From Geomonas anaerohicana (GTDB taxonomy: Bacteria > Desulfobacterota > Desulfuromonadia > Geobacterales > Geobacteraceae), in assembly GCF_016458305.1 (NCBI RefSeq), contig NZ_JAEMHL010000009.1, forward strand, positions 124,001 through 188,000: a stretch of 64,000 bases of DNA, given 5' to 3'. A program made the translations under genes and the position numbers. Within the stretch, counting starts at the first letter, position 1, and every line of letters starts with the position of its first letter. Positions 40,370 to 47,332 of this stretch are shown here, one piece after another. The notes beneath the pieces were generated by a model. It was given only the letters and a program-made list of their open reading frames with translations. It searched no databases and was not told where the DNA came from.

Positions 40370-40552
40370 GACGATTCCCCCACACCACTCTCCAAAAATT
40401 AACAAAACCCCACTTTATCCGTGATGGTGGCTAAGTCAAGCGCCGGCAGACCTCCCACCGGCGCCGGCGAAAAAAACATGGCGGTTATTGAGTAACCGTG
40501 TCGCGCTGTTAAGATAACCTTCGTCGTCATCCCCGGCAAAAGGAGCTAACGC

Positions 40553-40921
40553 ATGAACAGCGACAATCTGGCACAGCTGGCGGACCTCCCCCTCAACTAC
40601 CGGGAGAACCAGCGGGGCAACCTGGACCCGCAAGTCAGGCAGTTGAACCTGAAGCTCGGGCTGCAGTCGGCCCTGGAGCTGTTGCGCGACCCCCGGGCAG
40701 CGCTGCTGGTGGGAGGCGCGCTCGGCCTGATCTACAAACGCAGGTACGCCCTGGCCTCGCTGCTGGTGGGCGGGCTGGTGCTGCAGCGGGCGCTGGCGAA
40801 CGCCGCCGGCCGCGAACCGGCAGAGGTCGCGCGACAAAGAAGGGAGAGAGAGTTCGAGCGGCGTGCCCTCAAGGCACAGCGCGGGGACTACGGCCACCTG
40901 GAAGTGATCGCATTCAAGTAG
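40553..40921 (+). CDS. Small hypothetical membrane protein
   Basis: A 122-residue protein of unknown function. The N-terminal 45 residues are soluble and start MNSDNLAQLADLPLNYRENQ. A hydrophobic centre (AALLVGGALGLIYKRRYALA, then SLLVGGLVLQRALANAAG) forms two short membrane segments around a KRR turn. A basic/acidic tail follows. AGGAG precedes the ATG. It is not closely linked to neighbours. No family was recognised. Confidence 0.65.
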   Translation: MNSDNLAQLADLPLNYRENQRGNLDPQVRQLNLKLGLQSALELLRDPRAALLVGGALGLIYKRRYALASLLVGGLVLQRALANAAGREPAEVARQRREREFERRALKAQRGDYGHLEVIAFK

Positions 40922-41007
40922 CCGCAAAAAAGGTTGCAGTTCTCCCCGGCTCTTGCCGAAGAATATGACGAGCGGTTTATTTTTGACAGTTGCAGGTGGA
41001 GTAACCA

Positions 41008-41415
41008 ATGACACTGGTAGAGTGGGACGATACACTGATCCTCGGCATGCCTCAGATGGATGCAGACCACCACAAGCTGGTCGACATCCTGAACCGGTGC
41101 TACCGTGCGCTCATGCTGCACGACCACAGCCACGAACTTCAGGAAGTGGTTGCTGAGCTGCTCGATTACTCCCAGTACCATTTCGGTACCGAGGAGCGGC
41201 TGATGGCGGAACTTGAGTATGCCGCGGCAGCGTCGCACGCCGCCGCCCACCGCAAGTTCATCAACTCCATCCACAACTTCAAGGACCGCTCCGATGCCGG
41301 CGAGTCCTTCGTGGCCATCGACGTACTGGTCTTTCTCAAGGATTGGCTGGTGGGGCACATCCAGAACACCGACCGCGCCTTCACCAACTTCATCAACGAG
41401 CGCAGCGAATCCTGA
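41008..41415 (+). CDS. Bacteriohemerythrin
   Basis: A 135-residue oxygen-binding diiron protein. Iron ligands are visible: H26 or H27 in MDADHHKLVD, H56 and E60 in YHFGTEE, H75 and H79 in SHAAAHRKF, and H114 and D119 in GHIQNTDRAF. Bacteriohemerythrins bind O2 (and possibly NO) and are frequent in Geobacter. It may protect or sense oxygen. It stands as a single gene with a following hairpin. Confidence 0.95.
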   Translation: MTLVEWDDTLILGMPQMDADHHKLVDILNRCYRALMLHDHSHELQEVVAELLDYSQYHFGTEERLMAELEYAAAASHAAAHRKFINSIHNFKDRSDAGESFVAIDVLVFLKDWLVGHIQNTDRAFTNFINERSES

Positions 41416-41422
41416 ACGAAAA

Positions 41423-41451
41423 AGGCACCGGGCCGTATGACCCGGTGCCTT
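41423..41451. terminator. Convergent terminator between hemerythrin and PEBP genes
   Basis: AGGCACCGGGC ... CCCGGTGCCT is an almost perfect ten-base-pair stem. On the minus strand a run of five T follows, so it ends the PEBP-like gene transcript strongly. On the plus strand it probably also ends the hemerythrin transcript. Confidence 0.85.
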
Positions 41452-41479
41452 CTACCCTTCTCTTTACTGCCACTGCCTT

Positions 41480-41929
41480 TTATTCCGCGCTGTAAATCCC
41501 GGTGAGGGAGGCCTCCGCCAGGATGTGGTCCTGCATGACCACGTCCAGCTGCCCCTTGCTCGCCGTCCCCGCCAGGTCCAGCGTGGTGTCCAGCGCATAG
41601 AGCCGGAAGATGTAGCGGTGGCTCCCCGAGGGTGGGCAGGGCCCGCCGTACTGGTTATGCCCCCAACTGTTCTTCCCGATCACCACCTCGCGCGGCTCGG
41701 CCTGCTCCACCAGCGTCGTCACCCTGGGGCCGATATTCCAGAGTATCCAGTGCACCCACAACCCGTTCGGGGCGTCCGGGTCCTCCATGACCAGCGCCAG
41801 CGATTTGGTGCCGGCCGGGACGTTCTCGAACCTCAGTTCGGGGTTCATGTTGTCCCCGTCGCAGGTATACCGCGCGGGAATGCGCCCGTTGTCCTGGAAG
41901 GCCGGGCTGGTCACACGCATCTTTTCCAT
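41480..41929 (-). CDS. YbhB/YbcL-type PEBP (Raf kinase inhibitor-like) protein
   Basis: A 149-residue protein of the phosphatidylethanolamine-binding family. Signature: ARYTCDGDNMNPELRFENVP, SLALVMEDPDAPNGLWVHWI, and YGGPCPPSGSHRYIFRLYAL. No signal peptide is seen, so it is cytoplasmic. Bacterial YbhB proteins have no settled role. It stands alone before a strong terminator. Confidence 0.93.
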   Translation of the reverse strand: MEKMRVTSPAFQDNGRIPARYTCDGDNMNPELRFENVPAGTKSLALVMEDPDAPNGLWVHWILWNIGPRVTTLVEQAEPREVVIGKNSWGHNQYGGPCPPSGSHRYIFRLYALDTTLDLAGTASKGQLDVVMQDHILAEASLTGIYSAE

Positions 41930-41975
41930 GAGTCACCCCCTTGTCCTGTACCGGCGCCGGATGCGCCGGCATCCC

Positions 41976-43178
41976 TCAACGTTCCGTCCTCTGTGCCACC
42001 GCAGAAACCTTCACCTCGATCACCAGGTCCTCCACCTGGGCGAACTGCTCCGAAGCCGCACCCACCGGCCGAAGCAGTTCCACGTACCATTGTCCTTCGT
42101 TCGCCTGCCGTCCCACCGGGCTCGCGTTGAGGTGGGTGGCCATGCCGCAGAACTCGGAGCGGCGCACGGAGCGCCGGTTCTCCACCCGCCCCAGGATGAT
42201 CTGGGGCAGTTCACGCTGGTCCACCTCCACCCGCTGGCCGGACCTCTGGTAATAGGCCGCCTCCGGGAGCCGCAGCAGCGCCGACCATGGCACCCCACCC
42301 GCCTCGCCGAGCAGCGACGCGCTCACGCCGCGGAAGCGGCAGTTCTCGAAGCCCTGGAACAGCTCAGCCGGGATCTGGAGCCGCACCGAGAAGCTGTCCC
42401 GGGCATGGCGCAGTTGCCCCCACGCGTTGCGGTTCATCAGGGCGCGGACCGAAAAGGCGCGGGTGAAGGCCTGCTCTCCCTGCTGGTAGAGGGTGAGCCA
42501 CTCCAGCGCATTCCTGGTCCAGATGATGTTGCTGGCGAGGGATGCCCCCAGGGTCTCCGACCAGGAACTGAGCGGCGAGGCGACCTCGTAGCCGAAGATG
42601 CGCCGCAACCCTTCCTCCGCCACCGCCACCCGGTTCAGCCCCTCTTCGTAGTCGCGGCACAGGCGCCTGAGCACCAGGTCGCGCTGCTCGTCGAGCGCCA
42701 GCGGTCCTCCCGCGCCCGCGAGCTCCTTCCTGCGCCGGATCGACTCGCCGCGCAGTTCCAGCATGCTGGTAACGGTAATCGGCTCCTCGACCATGGGGGC
42801 CTCAGAGGCCCCCTCTTCCTCGGCTGCCCCCTCTACTGCGGCCTCGCCCTCCCCCTCTGCGTGCGGCGGTTCTTCCTGTTCCTTTTCCTGCCCCTCGACC
42901 GCCACCGGTTCCGGAGCAGGTTCCTCCTCCGGCGCCGGTTCCTCCCCTTCGACGCTCCGCCGGTCCAGTTCCAGTTCCTGCTCCAGGATCTCCAGGTCGT
43001 GGCTCATTTCCTGCCAGCCCCGGTCCAGAGCCGCATATTCACGGAATTCCGTCACGGCGCGTGCCAGAAGCCCCTCCGCCTGCTCCAGCAGCGCCTCCAC
43101 CTGGCGCGACTGGAAACGTGCGGCCAGCATTTCCGGATCGGGTCGATAGGCAACGACGTTACAGGCCAGCTTGCTCAT
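41976..43178 (-). CDS. Hypothetical protein with Glu/Pro-rich linker and Tc-toxin-like C-terminus
   Basis: A 400-residue cytoplasmic protein of uncertain family. Residues 1-70 are helical (SRQVEALLEQAEGLLARAVT). Residues 76-135 are a Glu/Pro/Ala linker. Residues 140-400 hold a helical segment and a beta-rich end (LQIPAELFQGFENCRFRGVS; SALLRLPEAAYYQRSGQRVE; ATHLNASPVG). The end recalls, weakly, the region of Tc-toxin A subunits that follows their long coiled coil. No toxin partners are nearby. It may be an unrelated protein with a shared domain. Confidence 0.5.
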   Translation of the reverse strand: MSKLACNVVAYRPDPEMLAARFQSRQVEALLEQAEGLLARAVTEFREYAALDRGWQEMSHDLEILEQELELDRRSVEGEEPAPEEEPAPEPVAVEGQEKEQEEPPHAEGEGEAAVEGAAEEEGASEAPMVEEPITVTSMLELRGESIRRRKELAGAGGPLALDEQRDLVLRRLCRDYEEGLNRVAVAEEGLRRIFGYEVASPLSSWSETLGASLASNIIWTRNALEWLTLYQQGEQAFTRAFSVRALMNRNAWGQLRHARDSFSVRLQIPAELFQGFENCRFRGVSASLLGEAGGVPWSALLRLPEAAYYQRSGQRVEVDQRELPQIILGRVENRRSVRRSEFCGMATHLNASPVGRQANEGQWYVELLRPVGAASEQFAQVEDLVIEVKVSAVAQRTER

Positions 43179-43240
43179 GGGCAGCCTCCCGGTCTTTGTC
43201 CCGGTTCAGGATGGGGGCGGCCGCAGCCGCCCCGGTGCTG

Positions 43241-43666
43241 TTAGAGGAAGGTGGTCCTGGTCCCCTCTGACAGGCGCGAGATCAGGTCCTGGCAGATCTT
43301 TTCGCAATTCTGGCAGCTGGCCCGGCAGATGCGGCAGTGCTGGTGCATCTCGGAATGGACCTCGCACTCCTGCATGCACAGGCGGCAGGCGACGGCGCAG
43401 CTCTCGAGCTGGGTCCTGAGCAGCTGGGGGACGGGATCGGTCTGGCGGGCAAGAATACGGGCGGTGGTCTGGCAGATGTCGGCGCAGTCCAGGTTGAGCC
43501 CGATGCACTTGGTGAGGTTCTGCACCATCTGCTCGCCGAGGCAGGCGTCGGCGCAGCTGGTGCAGACGTCGGCGCACTCGACCAGCGATTTGATGCACTC
43601 GGTAATGGCGGTGACGTCCATGGTGAGTTTTCTGGGGTGGGCAGCGAACATCTCTGTTGTTTTCAT
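43241..43666 (-). CDS. Four-helix-bundle copper-binding (Csp-like) protein
   Basis: A 141-residue protein with about 18 cysteines spaced along amphipathic helices: ECIKSLVECADVCTSCADAC, NLDCADICQTTARI, ESCAVACRLCMQEC, HCRICRASCQNCEKICQDLI. This is the DUF326/Csp pattern, which in methanotrophs binds many Cu(I) ions inside a four-helix bundle. The ATG at 43666 has AAGGAGA upstream and is preferred over one 15 codons earlier. No export signal is evident, so it is probably a cytosolic copper store. Confidence 0.88.
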   Translation of the reverse strand: MKTTEMFAAHPRKLTMDVTAITECIKSLVECADVCTSCADACLGEQMVQNLTKCIGLNLDCADICQTTARILARQTDPVPQLLRTQLESCAVACRLCMQECEVHSEMHQHCRICRASCQNCEKICQDLISRLSEGTRTTFL

Positions 43667-43755
43667 GCAGTTCTCCTTGGTCAGGTTGGAATGGCTGCGA
43701 ACAATTAGCACATTCTAACCACATGCCTGGAGAATTCAACGCGAGGAGGGAAGTT

Positions 43756-44301
43756 CTAGCGCTGCGGGGAAACCCCGTCCGCCGCGGCCGCGGACCACTC
43801 CCTGATCACCTGCGTCTCCTGCTCGGAGATGCCGAGGCTGAGCAGAAAGGCCTGATGCGCCTGGGGCGCGCGCCGTTCGAATTCTGCATGCCAGGTTGCC
43901 ATGGCCTGGTCGTCCATCCCCGCGGCGCGCAGCATGGCCACCCAGGTCTCCTTGTCGACGCTCTCGGGGAGCCCACCTTCCGACTGCACCCGGAGCATCC
44001 GGGCCAGGAGGTGCTGCTGGGCCTGCAGGGCGCGGATCTCCGCGCCGATAGCCGCCAGGCGCTTCCTGAGCACCGATGCCTCCCCCTCTTCCGACTCCAA
44101 AACGGCGCGGGTTTCCTCCACCGAAAGGCCGGCCTTGCGGAATGAGACGATGGCCGCCAGGCGCTCCAGGTCCGCCTCGGAGTAGAGGCGGTAGCCGGCG
44201 TCGCTGCGCCCGGAAGGCGAGAGGAGCCCTTCCTGGTCGTAGTAGAGCAGCGTGCTGCGGCACAGCCCGAACTTGCGGGCCAACTGGCTGATACGGTACA
44301 T
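43756..44301 (-). CDS. MerR-family transcriptional regulator
   Basis: A 181-residue regulator. The N-terminal winged helix (YRISQLARKFGLCRSTLLYY, DQEGLLSPSGRSDAGYRLY) is typical MerR. A dimer coiled coil follows (residues 75-108). The C-terminal domain, about 117-167, has the pattern ETW..ML.AAGMDDQAM..WH..FER..P..HQ.FL..LG. No metal-binding cysteine pair is seen there. The 60-residue gene immediately upstream is a copy of just that C-terminal domain, so the two very probably work together. Confidence 0.9.
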   Translation of the reverse strand: MYRISQLARKFGLCRSTLLYYDQEGLLSPSGRSDAGYRLYSEADLERLAAIVSFRKAGLSVEETRAVLESEEGEASVLRKRLAAIGAEIRALQAQQHLLARMLRVQSEGGLPESVDKETWVAMLRAAGMDDQAMATWHAEFERRAPQAHQAFLLSLGISEQETQVIREWSAAAADGVSPQR

Positions 44302-44350
44302 GATGCCTCCTGCGAAGGAAACGGCCCCGGGCGACCCCGGGGCCGCTGTG

Positions 44351-44533
44351 TCAGGCGTGATGCTTGCAGATGGCTGCGATGCGCTCGGGGGGAAGCCCCA
44401 GGAACTCCAGGAACTCCTGGTGCCCTTCCGGGTTCTCCCGCTCGAACAGGCGGTGCCACTGTTCCATGGCCGCGTCGTCCAGCCCGATGGCCCGGAACCG
44501 GGCCGTCCACTCCTCTACCGTTACCTTGCTCAT
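44351..44533 (-). CDS. 60-residue stand-alone copy of the MerR C-terminal domain
   Basis: A 60-residue protein that aligns without gaps to residues about 120-157 of the adjacent MerR regulator. Shared residues are W9/W120, D19-D20/D130-D131, A22-M23/A133-M134, W26-H27/W137-H138, F30/F141, P35/P146, H38-Q39/H149-Q150, F41-L42/F152-L153 and L45-G46/L156-G157. It lacks any DNA-binding part. It is the first gene of the pair, 49 bases before the regulator start. GGAGC precedes its ATG. It may bind the same ligand or dimerise with the regulator; this is inferred. Confidence 0.75.
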   Translation of the reverse strand: MSKVTVEEWTARFRAIGLDDAAMEQWHRLFERENPEGHQEFLEFLGLPPERIAAICKHHA

Positions 44534-44627
44534 AGTGTCGCTCCTTTTGCTGTTAGTGGCGTCATGGCCATGACAGCAGGAATACTAAACCGTGAAGCTG
44601 TAGACGGGTCAATAGAAAAAACCAAAG

Positions 44628-44739
44628 ACGTTCAACGTTCAACGTTCAACGTTCAACGTTCAACGTTCTACGTTCTACGTTCTACGTTTGCCTTCTGCGT
44701 TCTGCGTTCTCGGTTCTGCGTTGTGCGTTGTGCGTTCGA
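44628..44739. repeat. Sixteen-unit heptanucleotide tandem array
   Basis: Sixteen consecutive 7-base units run without phase slip. Five ACGTTCA, three ACGTTCT, then ACGTTTG, CCTTCTG, CGTTCTG, CGTTCTC, GGTTCTG, two CGTTGTG, and CGTTCGA. Identical units cluster at the left and divergence increases to the right, a pattern expected of an array that grows at one end. It ends 55 bases before the -35 of the DUF362 promoter. Confidence 0.92.
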
Positions 44740-44793
44740 GGGCGAGAGATGTGAGGCGATGCTCGGGCCCTGCCCGTTTTTCGTCAGCACGCG

Positions 44794-44821
44794 TTGAATT
44801 CACGACGCTCCCCCATATAAT
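44794..44821 (+). promoter_or_regulatory. Sigma-70-type promoter of DUF362/ferredoxin operon
   Basis: TTGAAT, then 16 bases, then a perfect TATAAT. It is 44 bases before the DUF362 ATG, which has GGGAGG upstream. The -35 differs from consensus at two positions. It would transcribe both the DUF362 gene and the coupled ferredoxin gene. Confidence 0.7.
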
Positions 44822-44865
44822 GAGAGCTGGCGTCACGCCGCTCACATCTTTGCCGGGAGGTTTCC

Positions 44866-45747
44866 ATGGAAAGACGGCAGTTCATCAAGATACTGGGCAT
44901 GTCATCTCTTTTCCTGCATGGCTGGCTGCGCAACCTGTTCGCGGCACAAGGACCGGTGGTGGCGGTGGCGCAAGGGACCGACCACGCCGGCATCACCCGC
45001 AAGGCGCTCTCGGCACTGGGCGGGATGCAACACTTCGTGAAGCCGGGACAGACCGTGGTGGTGAAACCGAACATCGGCTGGGACCGCACACCCGAGTACG
45101 CCGCCACCACCAATCCGGTGGTGGTGAAAACGGTGGTGGAGGAATGCCTGAAGGCGGGCGCGAAAAGGGTGAAGGTCTTCGACCGGACCTGCAATGATCC
45201 GCGACGCTGCTACGCCTCCAGCGGTATTGAGTCGGCACTGAAGGGGATGAAAAACGTGGAGGTGAAGCACCTCGAGGAGGAGCGCTTCAAGAAGGTGGCC
45301 CTGAACGGCAAGGTTCTCAAGGAGTGGGAGCTCTACGGCGAGGCGCTCTCCGCCGACGTCTACATCAATCTCCCGGTGGCCAAGCACCACGGCCTGAGCC
45401 GCCTCACCCTGGGCATGAAGAACGTGATGGGCATCATGGGGGGCAACCGCGGCTCCATCCACAAGAACATCGACCAGGCGCTCGCCGACGTGAACGCCTC
45501 CTTCCGTCCCCACCTCACCCTGATCGACGCCACCAGGATCCTCACCGCCCATGGACCGCAGGGCGGCAACCTCGCCGACGTCAAGATCCTGAACCAGGTG
45601 ATCGCCTGCACCGACATCGTCGCCGCCGACGCCTACGCCACCACCCTGTTCGGGCTGAAGCCCGCCGACATCGCCGTGACCCGTGCCGCGTACCAGCGCG
45701 GACTGGGCGAGATGGACCTCGACAAAATGAGGATCGTCCGGGTGTGA
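44866..45747 (+). CDS. DUF362-domain protein with Tat-like signal
   Basis: A 293-residue protein. The N-terminus MERRQFIKILGMSSLFLHGW is a twin-arginine-type signal, so export of a folded protein is likely. The DUF362 domain includes VVVKPNIGWDRTPEYAATTN, NLPVAKHHGLSRLTLGMKN and GIMGGNRGSIHKNIDQALAD. The DUF362 family often travels with 4Fe-4S ferredoxins but has no established reaction. The stop overlaps the GTG start of the ferredoxin gene by four bases, so they are coupled. Confidence 0.9.
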   Translation: MERRQFIKILGMSSLFLHGWLRNLFAAQGPVVAVAQGTDHAGITRKALSALGGMQHFVKPGQTVVVKPNIGWDRTPEYAATTNPVVVKTVVEECLKAGAKRVKVFDRTCNDPRRCYASSGIESALKGMKNVEVKHLEEERFKKVALNGKVLKEWELYGEALSADVYINLPVAKHHGLSRLTLGMKNVMGIMGGNRGSIHKNIDQALADVNASFRPHLTLIDATRILTAHGPQGGNLADVKILNQVIACTDIVAADAYATTLFGLKPADIAVTRAAYQRGLGEMDLDKMRIVRV

Positions 45748-47315
45748 AAAAGGTCACCACCGCCCGCATCTCCCAGCTTTTGTTCCTCGCCCTGTTCCTG
45801 GTCCTGTTCCTGATGACCGAGTACCGGGGGAGCGACCGCATCGTGGCCGCGGTGAACGGCTTCTTCCGCGCCAACCCGCTCACCGCCGCCAGCACCATGC
45901 TGGCTGCGAAGGCCTATCTGCCGCTGCTCCTCCCCGGCCTGGTCGTACTTGTTGCCGCCCTGTTCCTCGGTAGATTCTTCTGCGGCTGGATCTGCCCGCT
46001 GGGGACCATCCTCGACCTCGTCACCGGCAGAATCCGCAAGGTCGGCGCCGTGCGCGCCCTTACCGGCCGCGCCAAGTACTGGCTGCTGCTGCCGCTATTG
46101 ACCGCCTCCCTGCTCGGGGTGAACCTCGCCGGCCTGCTCGACCCGATCGCGCTGCTGCTACGCGCGCTCACCTTCTTCTTTCATCCCCTCTTCGGGGACA
46201 CGGTGCGCGGCGGCTGGCGCTCCCTCTACACCGTCATGGGGGAGCGGCGCGACGTTCTCGACCCCGGCTACCGCCTGCTGCGCGACTACCTGCTCCCCTT
46301 CCGGGAAACGCTGTACCCGCTCGCCTTTCTCTCTGCGCTATTGTTCGTGCTGATCCTGTTCCTGGAGCGCTACGAAAGGCGGGCCTGGTGCCGCCGCCTC
46401 TGCCCGCTGGGGACGCTGCTCGGGCTGGTTTCCCGCCTGGGGCCCCTGCGCCGCACCCCCGCGAAGCTCTGCGCCGACTGCCAGGCCTGCCGCGAGCACT
46501 GCCCCACCTCGTTCGATCAGGATCTCCTGCAGACGGAGGAATGCATCCTCTGCATGGAGTGTGCCCTGCGCTGCCCGTCGCGGCGGGTCCGCTTCCGGTT
46601 TACCGGAGCTCGCCCTCAGGTCGGCACGGTCATGGAACGGCGCGTGTTTCTCGGGGGACTGTTGGGCGGGGTGGTCCTGGCCAGGGGATTCCGGTTCCGC
46701 GAACCGACCGCCGAGGCGAAGCTGCTACGCCCGCCGGGGGTGCGCGACGAGGACGAATTCCTGAAGAAATGCGTGCGCTGCGGCGAGTGCATGAAGGTCT
46801 GCCTGAGAAGCGCGCTCTACCCCGCCTTCTTCCAGGCCGGCGCCGAAGGGATCTACACCCCGTTGGTGGTGCCGCGCCTGGGCTACTGCGAGTACAACTG
46901 CACCCTGTGCGGCCAGGTCTGTCCCACCGGCGCCATTCCCGATCTGCCCAAGGAGGAGAAGCAGCGCCAGGTGATCGGCAAGGCCGTCTTCGACAAGAAC
47001 CACTGCCTCCCCTTCGCCAAGCGGATCGACTGCATCGTCTGTGAGGAGCACTGCCCCATCCCGGGGAAGGCGATCCGCTCCGAGCGGGTAGAGGTCACCG
47101 GCTTCGACGGGATAAAGAGAATTGTGCAGCAGCCCTATGTGGTGGATGAGCTATGCAACGGCTGCGGCATCTGCGAAAACGTCTGTCCGCTGGAAGGAAA
47201 GGCCGCTATCGAGGTGTTTCGGGTGAAGGACCGGACGCCGCTCAAGGCTCCCGCCGGGGGGGCGCCCCCGCCCAGCGATCCCTATGCCGACCCGTACGCC
47301 GGTGGAGGCTCCTAG
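45744..47315 (+). CDS. NapH-like membrane ferredoxin fused to NapG-like ferredoxin
   Basis: A 523-residue iron-sulfur protein from GTG at 45744; the longer upstream frame shadows the DUF362 gene. Residues 1-230 hold membrane helices and NapH-type motifs FCGWICPLGT and WCRRLCPLGT. Two 4Fe-4S sites follow (CADCQACREHCP; CILCMECALRCP). Near residue 298 an internal Tat-like stretch, MERRVFLGGLLGGVVLARGF, precedes a NapG-like part with four more clusters (CVRCGECMKVC; CTLCGQVCP; CIVCEEHCP; CNGCGICENVCP). It probably passes electrons from quinol or cytoplasm to a periplasmic partner such as DUF362. Confidence 0.88.
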   Translation: MKKVTTARISQLLFLALFLVLFLMTEYRGSDRIVAAVNGFFRANPLTAASTMLAAKAYLPLLLPGLVVLVAALFLGRFFCGWICPLGTILDLVTGRIRKVGAVRALTGRAKYWLLLPLLTASLLGVNLAGLLDPIALLLRALTFFFHPLFGDTVRGGWRSLYTVMGERRDVLDPGYRLLRDYLLPFRETLYPLAFLSALLFVLILFLERYERRAWCRRLCPLGTLLGLVSRLGPLRRTPAKLCADCQACREHCPTSFDQDLLQTEECILCMECALRCPSRRVRFRFTGARPQVGTVMERRVFLGGLLGGVVLARGFRFREPTAEAKLLRPPGVRDEDEFLKKCVRCGECMKVCLRSALYPAFFQAGAEGIYTPLVVPRLGYCEYNCTLCGQVCPTGAIPDLPKEEKQRQVIGKAVFDKNHCLPFAKRIDCIVCEEHCPIPGKAIRSERVEVTGFDGIKRIVQQPYVVDELCNGCGICENVCPLEGKAAIEVFRVKDRTPLKAPAGGAPPPSDPYADPYAGGGS

Positions 47316-47332
47316 CCCGTTAATGCGGCCGA

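Larger units (their letters stand above)
44534..44865. other. Gap holding the heptanucleotide array and a promoter
   Basis: This 332-base gap lies between divergent genes (the minus-strand domain copy and the plus-strand DUF362 gene). Its first 90 bases hold the probable promoter of the regulator pair, which I could not define. Then come the heptamer array (44628-44739) and the sigma-70 promoter of the DUF362 gene (44794-44821). No small gene was seen. Confidence 0.6.
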
